64,000 nucleotides of DNA from Arenicola marina (lineage: Eukaryota > Annelida > Polychaeta > Arenicolidae). Shown here piece after piece: positions 60,899 to 64,000 of this stretch. Position numbers and translations under genes: made by a program. Location: the NCBI GenBank assembly GCA_964019135.1, contig OZ025248.1, positions 74,716,119-74,780,118 on the forward strand, read 5' to 3'. The notes under the pieces are model-generated. The model made no database searches and had not been told where the DNA came from. It saw only the letters and a program-made list of their open reading frames with translations. The stretch's first letter is position 1; every line of letters starts with the position of its first letter.

Positions 60899-61000
60899 AT
60901 GGTGTACTGTGCGGCTTGGAATTGTAACAATTCCAGCGCGAAGCGAGGCCACGGTAGATGTTTTCACGCGTTTCTGCTCGCCCTAGGACAAGCCAGATAA
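60899..61000 (+). pseudogene. THAP-domain zinc-finger N-terminus, interrupted
   Basis: The peptide begins MVYCAAWNCNNSSAKRGHGR and continues CFHAF. This is the N-terminus of a THAP (C2CH) DNA-binding domain: the C-x4-C pair is at residues 4 and 9, followed by the conserved small-residue run and the F-H-x-F strand. A stop comes after 33 codons. In a neighbouring frame just downstream (about 60980-61023) the series DKPDKSKFNRMW looks like the expected charged helix ending in tryptophan. The domain therefore seems broken by a small shift near 60976. The second Cys-x2-His pair is not found. THAP domains occur in host regulators and in P-type transposases, and this fragment does not distinguish the two. 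A sequencing indel in a functional exon is possible, since the promoter before it looks intact. Confidence 0.55.
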
Positions 61001-61562
61001 ATCCAAATTCAACCGCATGTGGGCGCCACATGTATGATCATCCATAACGTCACGTTCTGTGGCAAAATGGCGCGGCGCTTGAATTTACTGTGGACAGGAT
61101 TGCAAATTTATTTCTTTGAACCCGTTGTGTCGTGTTTTGCAAAGTTCCTTTCAGGACCAAAAGATTACTAAAGCCTCGCGATTATATTAACGTTTTTACC
61201 CGCTTTAAAGGGCTGCTTAACTTGGTCTTACGATAGCCCGTACAGTGAGCTGGGTATGTGGAGTTAATCAAGCATAGCCTAGGGGTGTATTCAGGAAGAG
61301 ATGACAGAGGGAACAAAATCGAGTAAAGGGAACACGTGAACAGGATATGCGACGCACCCCAAGAGATAAATACATCTGTAGTCAAGAGAAACAAACTGCA
61401 TATCTGTGCATATAACATGACCATTAAAAACCGCAACGAAAACTAAAAGAACGCAGAGAGAAAGTAACACCAGAAAACTTAGGGTAAGGCAAGAGCTAGC
61501 GGGTCCAATCTTGGCTTATACTAACAGCGCTGGAATGCAGCTAGTTTTTCTTCCCCAATCCC
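61001..61562. other. Spacer between THAP fragment and P-loop exon
   Basis: Contains AAAATGGCGCGGC near 61065 (YY1-like). No further coding segment is recognised. Confidence 0.5.
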
Positions 61563-61715
61563 ATGTTCCATCCAATTTACGTGATGTTACTCCATACAGA
61601 TCCAGGTAGCGGGGCGTTGGGCTGGTTCCGGACGCCAGGATTCCGCAGGCGCCAAGTGCTAACATATGTCCCGAGGCAGCAGCCGTATTGGCCTGGATCA
61701 GCCGCCGGAGGAAGC

Positions 61716-61785
61716 ATGTCGCAGAAGACCAAGTTCACGAAGGCCAAGCTCTTGATCCTGGGCGACGAAAGAGTGGGTAAAACAG
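61716..61785 (+). CDS. Possible first coding exon with Walker A P-loop (GTPase-like)
   Basis: ATG at 61716 (A at -3) encodes MSQKTKFTKAKLLILGDERV followed by GKT. Basic residues, the hydrophobic strand KLLILG and the P-loop G-D-E-R-V-G-K-T (residues 16-23) give the start of a nucleotide-binding domain of the Ras/Roc GTPase style. Two donors are possible: GTCGGT after 61785, or GTAAAA at 61777, which would split the second P-loop glycine and need GK(T/S) to resume in the next exon. The frame stops two codons past 61785 if unspliced. The frame is also open upstream to 61563, so the true 5' end is uncertain. I found no downstream exon in the remaining 2 kb. Families such as Roc/LRR proteins fit, but the fragment is too short to choose. 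Confidence 0.35.
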
Positions 61786-61799
61786 GTCGGTAGAGCCGT

Positions 61800-63950
61800 C
61801 ATTACGGAAGGCGAACAGCCTCGTAAACAAAGACAACGGTAGGCTAAACACTTGTGAGGCCGTTGTTTGCACCGTGCGGAAGAAGAATCCATGGTATATA
61901 TAGAGTTCATATGAAAGTTTTTTTTATCGATGATGATAGAACCGCTAAAACAGCTATAGAACGAGATAAAAATCTATATATATTACGGATTATTACGCAT
62001 CATTAGTAGTATGTGGACACTTAAACTAGACCAGAAGTACATGTATATTTACAGCGAGTGATCTTCATCATAACTAGGTCGCAAGCAGAGCTAAATAGAG
62101 AAAGCAAATCCTCCGCATTATTAAGGAATCTAAGTAAAAGAAGCAAATCTGTCCAAATATAAAATCGTGAGTGGCGATTCTGAGGTATGGTCACACCAGA
62201 AGGTTCTGATATATCCTATTTGTCTATTTAAGTTTAGATGCCTTTTCGGTATCAATCTTTTGAAGACAACGTTGATTAATTAAAATATTAGCATTAAATG
62301 CATTATAACCTTGATTACTAACATAACAGCTATGTGGCTAATAATGGAAACCATCCAAGGTCCCAACAAATATAAAAATTAATAACAGTACACGTTTTAC
62401 GGTTATAAGTTTATACCGTAATATATGTATATATGGAACACGAAACATCTTCCATAATGAATATTAATGGCTAACAGGTGTATCTAAACCTCAGTCAGTT
62501 GGAAGAACAATGACGCAACGCGAAGGGTGATCGACGTGACAACGGCTCTAGGGTCTGAGTCATAACTCACATCTAACGCACATCTCGGCAACTGTTTCTG
62601 TCCGCTGGCACAATGAGAAGAAATAGATATTTATATTAGCGTGGGGACTATTGGCAGCAGGTGAGACATATACCAACGAGAGAAGGGTCATGGGTGCAAC
62701 TATTTTGACATAGATTAACTGCTGTTTGCAGATTGCCACTTACGGCTGAACTGGCTTCGGTGCTTATGATATGCTCGGAAAAGTCTTTAGTTAAATCACC
62801 GAGACAGCTGCGGATACATTGTCATATACCGTTCGGGCCATCACTATCGGGGAAAACAATTATTATTGCCGCAACAGCGAATGAGCCCAAAACAAACTTA
62901 ATCAGTCAAGATCTCGAGATATTAAATAGAATATGTTTGAAGAAATTTTCTCTACCCATGTCCCCTATAAACTTCCGTAGATATGCCACTTTAACATTGC
63001 GATAACGGATTCTTATTTGCCCGATAGCATGGGTTGAGGAACATGGATATATGCTATTCTTACCGTATACATAATTGCTCATCTTTCCCCGGCCGTCCGA
63101 GTCCAAACGCTTCCCACGCTCAGGTCGTCAGATTGTTCCTTGCATTGTCTGTTTGGTAGATCGCGTAGACCTAATTGTGCACGCCCCCACTTCGCCTCTC
63201 CCCCACTCTTCGTATCCTACTGAGCCGTCGATCATCTATATATAATACAGGTACTGTTATACGGATCGTTTATAAGAATCCCCGTGTGGATAGCCTCAAG
63301 GGCATAATCGGATCTGGAAATTAATGCATGGATCAGAGATTTAATTTGTTTGACATTTTGATATAATTTTATTTTATTCATGAAAATAGCGCGTAATGCG
63401 AAATTCATGCTTTCTGATTTGCAAGGATGTTTTAATGTGTTGACAGACGATATATATGCCAATATTTTTGTCTTGTAGTCGTTGCTACAGAATCTGTATT
63501 GTGTTACGCACGTATTGTATTCATCGAGACATAACTTGGAGATCATTAATTTAAAGTAAGTAAGAAAGAATTGATCTGGCAGCCAGCATCAAGGAGATGG
63601 GGGCATGGGGGTGCGCACATGTCCATGTGTAAGCAACAGTATTTTTGCTGCCACATAATATGTCTGTCATCTGTTGCCCATACATACGTGGTAATTTGAG
63701 GTCGGGGCCCATATTGTTGTAAGCTCACTGACTAGTAATTCGCTTACGGTCCAGAACCTCTATGTTGCCCTATGTACGCCTGTATTGTGGTTATTCCCTT
63801 CGGCGCCATACCCATCAGACCTGTTTATATACAGCAAACCGTCAATTTTCCCGTGTTGTATGTATTGTCGCTCACTGTTTACTGACATGCTACAGACGGC
63901 CGCACTCGTTTTGTTCACTCTGTTTGCTGGGAATTGTTTCATGTGCTCAG
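61800..63950. other. AT-rich sequence, possible intron or intergenic
   Basis: Low-complexity AT-rich DNA. An acceptor-like TGCTGTTTGCAG lies near 62721-62732, but the frame after it does not continue a GTPase domain. No gene is assigned. Confidence 0.45.
63232..63546 (-). CDS. Unassigned 104-codon ORF
   Basis: ATG on the minus strand at 63546; the peptide starts MISKLCLDEYNTCVTQYRF. It is rich in I, N, K and Y as expected from AT-rich DNA. No domain or signal peptide is seen and the flanks offer no support. Probably chance. Confidence 0.08.
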   Translation of the reverse strand: MISKLCLDEYNTCVTQYRFCSNDYKTKILAYISSVNTLKHPCKSESMNFALRAIFMNKIKLYQNVKQIKSLIHALISRSDYALEAIHTGILINDPYNSTCIIYR

Positions 63951-63952
63951 AA

Positions 63953-64000
63953 GCCCGGCTATCTCATTCGATAGAGCGGCGCACTCTGATCATTGGTTTC
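63953..64000 (+). mobile_element. tRNA-Lys-like SINE head, truncated by window end
   Basis: GCCCGGCTATCTCATTCGAT followed by AGAGCGGCGCACTCTGATCA matches the 5' half of a tRNA-Lys (GCCCGGCTAGCTCAGTCGGT, AGAGC) with a good A box. The anticodon-loop region departs from a functional tRNA, so a tRNA-Lys-derived SINE is more likely. The B box would lie outside the window. Confidence 0.6.

Noticed and set aside
62733-63005. Second P-loop exon (GPSLSGKT) after an acceptor-like site
   Set aside because: The rest of the peptide does not fit a GTPase or NTPase fold, it cannot follow the 61716 exon sensibly, and a GxxxxGKT match by chance is plausible.

Overview
This is eukaryotic, animal-type DNA. It shows no operon structure. 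It carries tRNA-derived SINE heads, several families of small inverted-repeat DNA elements, splice-donor-like signals, a TATA/CCAAT promoter and a THAP zinc-finger start. The composition, the frequent TAGGCCTA-type words and the elements ending in GGGGCGGATCCAG suggest a marine invertebrate, perhaps a deuterostome such as an echinoderm. That placement is inference. No complete gene is visible.

About two thirds of the window is tandem repeat, in at least twelve unrelated arrays. They are a 46-bp array (1-870, E-box in each unit), a ~40-bp array (1050-1725), a 49-bp triplet (1929-2075), a 55-bp array (3571-5385, 33 nearly identical units) and a 30-bp megasatellite (8085-31798, cut by a 200-N assembly gap). 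They continue with a 42-bp array (33690-34500), a 34-bp megasatellite (38998-52229), a 22-bp array (54436-54786), 13-bp arrays (55105-55255 and 58346-58428), a 59-bp array (57311-57436 and 57754-58344) and a 54-bp array (58583-59696, with a YY1-type core in 11 units). The 30-bp unit fits the G3+N1-7 G-quadruplex rule on the plus strand, so about 24 kb is a nearly continuous quadruplex-prone, G/C-asymmetric tract. Its C-rich strand has no stop in any frame, which creates apparent reading frames of thousands of codons that I judge not to be genes.

Two identical ~414-bp inverted-repeat elements sit inside the 30-bp array exactly 1254 bp apart. They were copied by array expansion, not by two insertions. 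Other mobile DNA comprises a GGGCCCGTATTCTG-ended element (36158-37531) invaded by GGCGGATCC-type elements, a second pair of GC-rich dispersed repeats (38430-38815, 60065-60415), a foldback element (55633-55749) and several tRNA-like SINE fragments. The last of these is tRNA-Lys-like and runs off the window end. I saw no recognisable retrovirus-like or other capsid-bearing element.

The best gene evidence is at the right end. A promoter (KLF/GC box, CCAAT, ETS-like, TATA) lies at 60692-60797, just before a THAP-domain N-terminus (60899-61000) whose reading frame breaks early. A possible first coding exon with a Walker A P-loop follows at 61716-61785. Weaker candidates are a first exon at 6867-6937, an open stretch ending beyond a good donor at 32426-32644, and a CpG-rich block with a YY1 site at 53580-54120. 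The remaining spacer (2.1-3.5, 5.4-7.2, 32-36, 52.2-57.3 and 61.8-63.9 kb) holds nothing I can assign.
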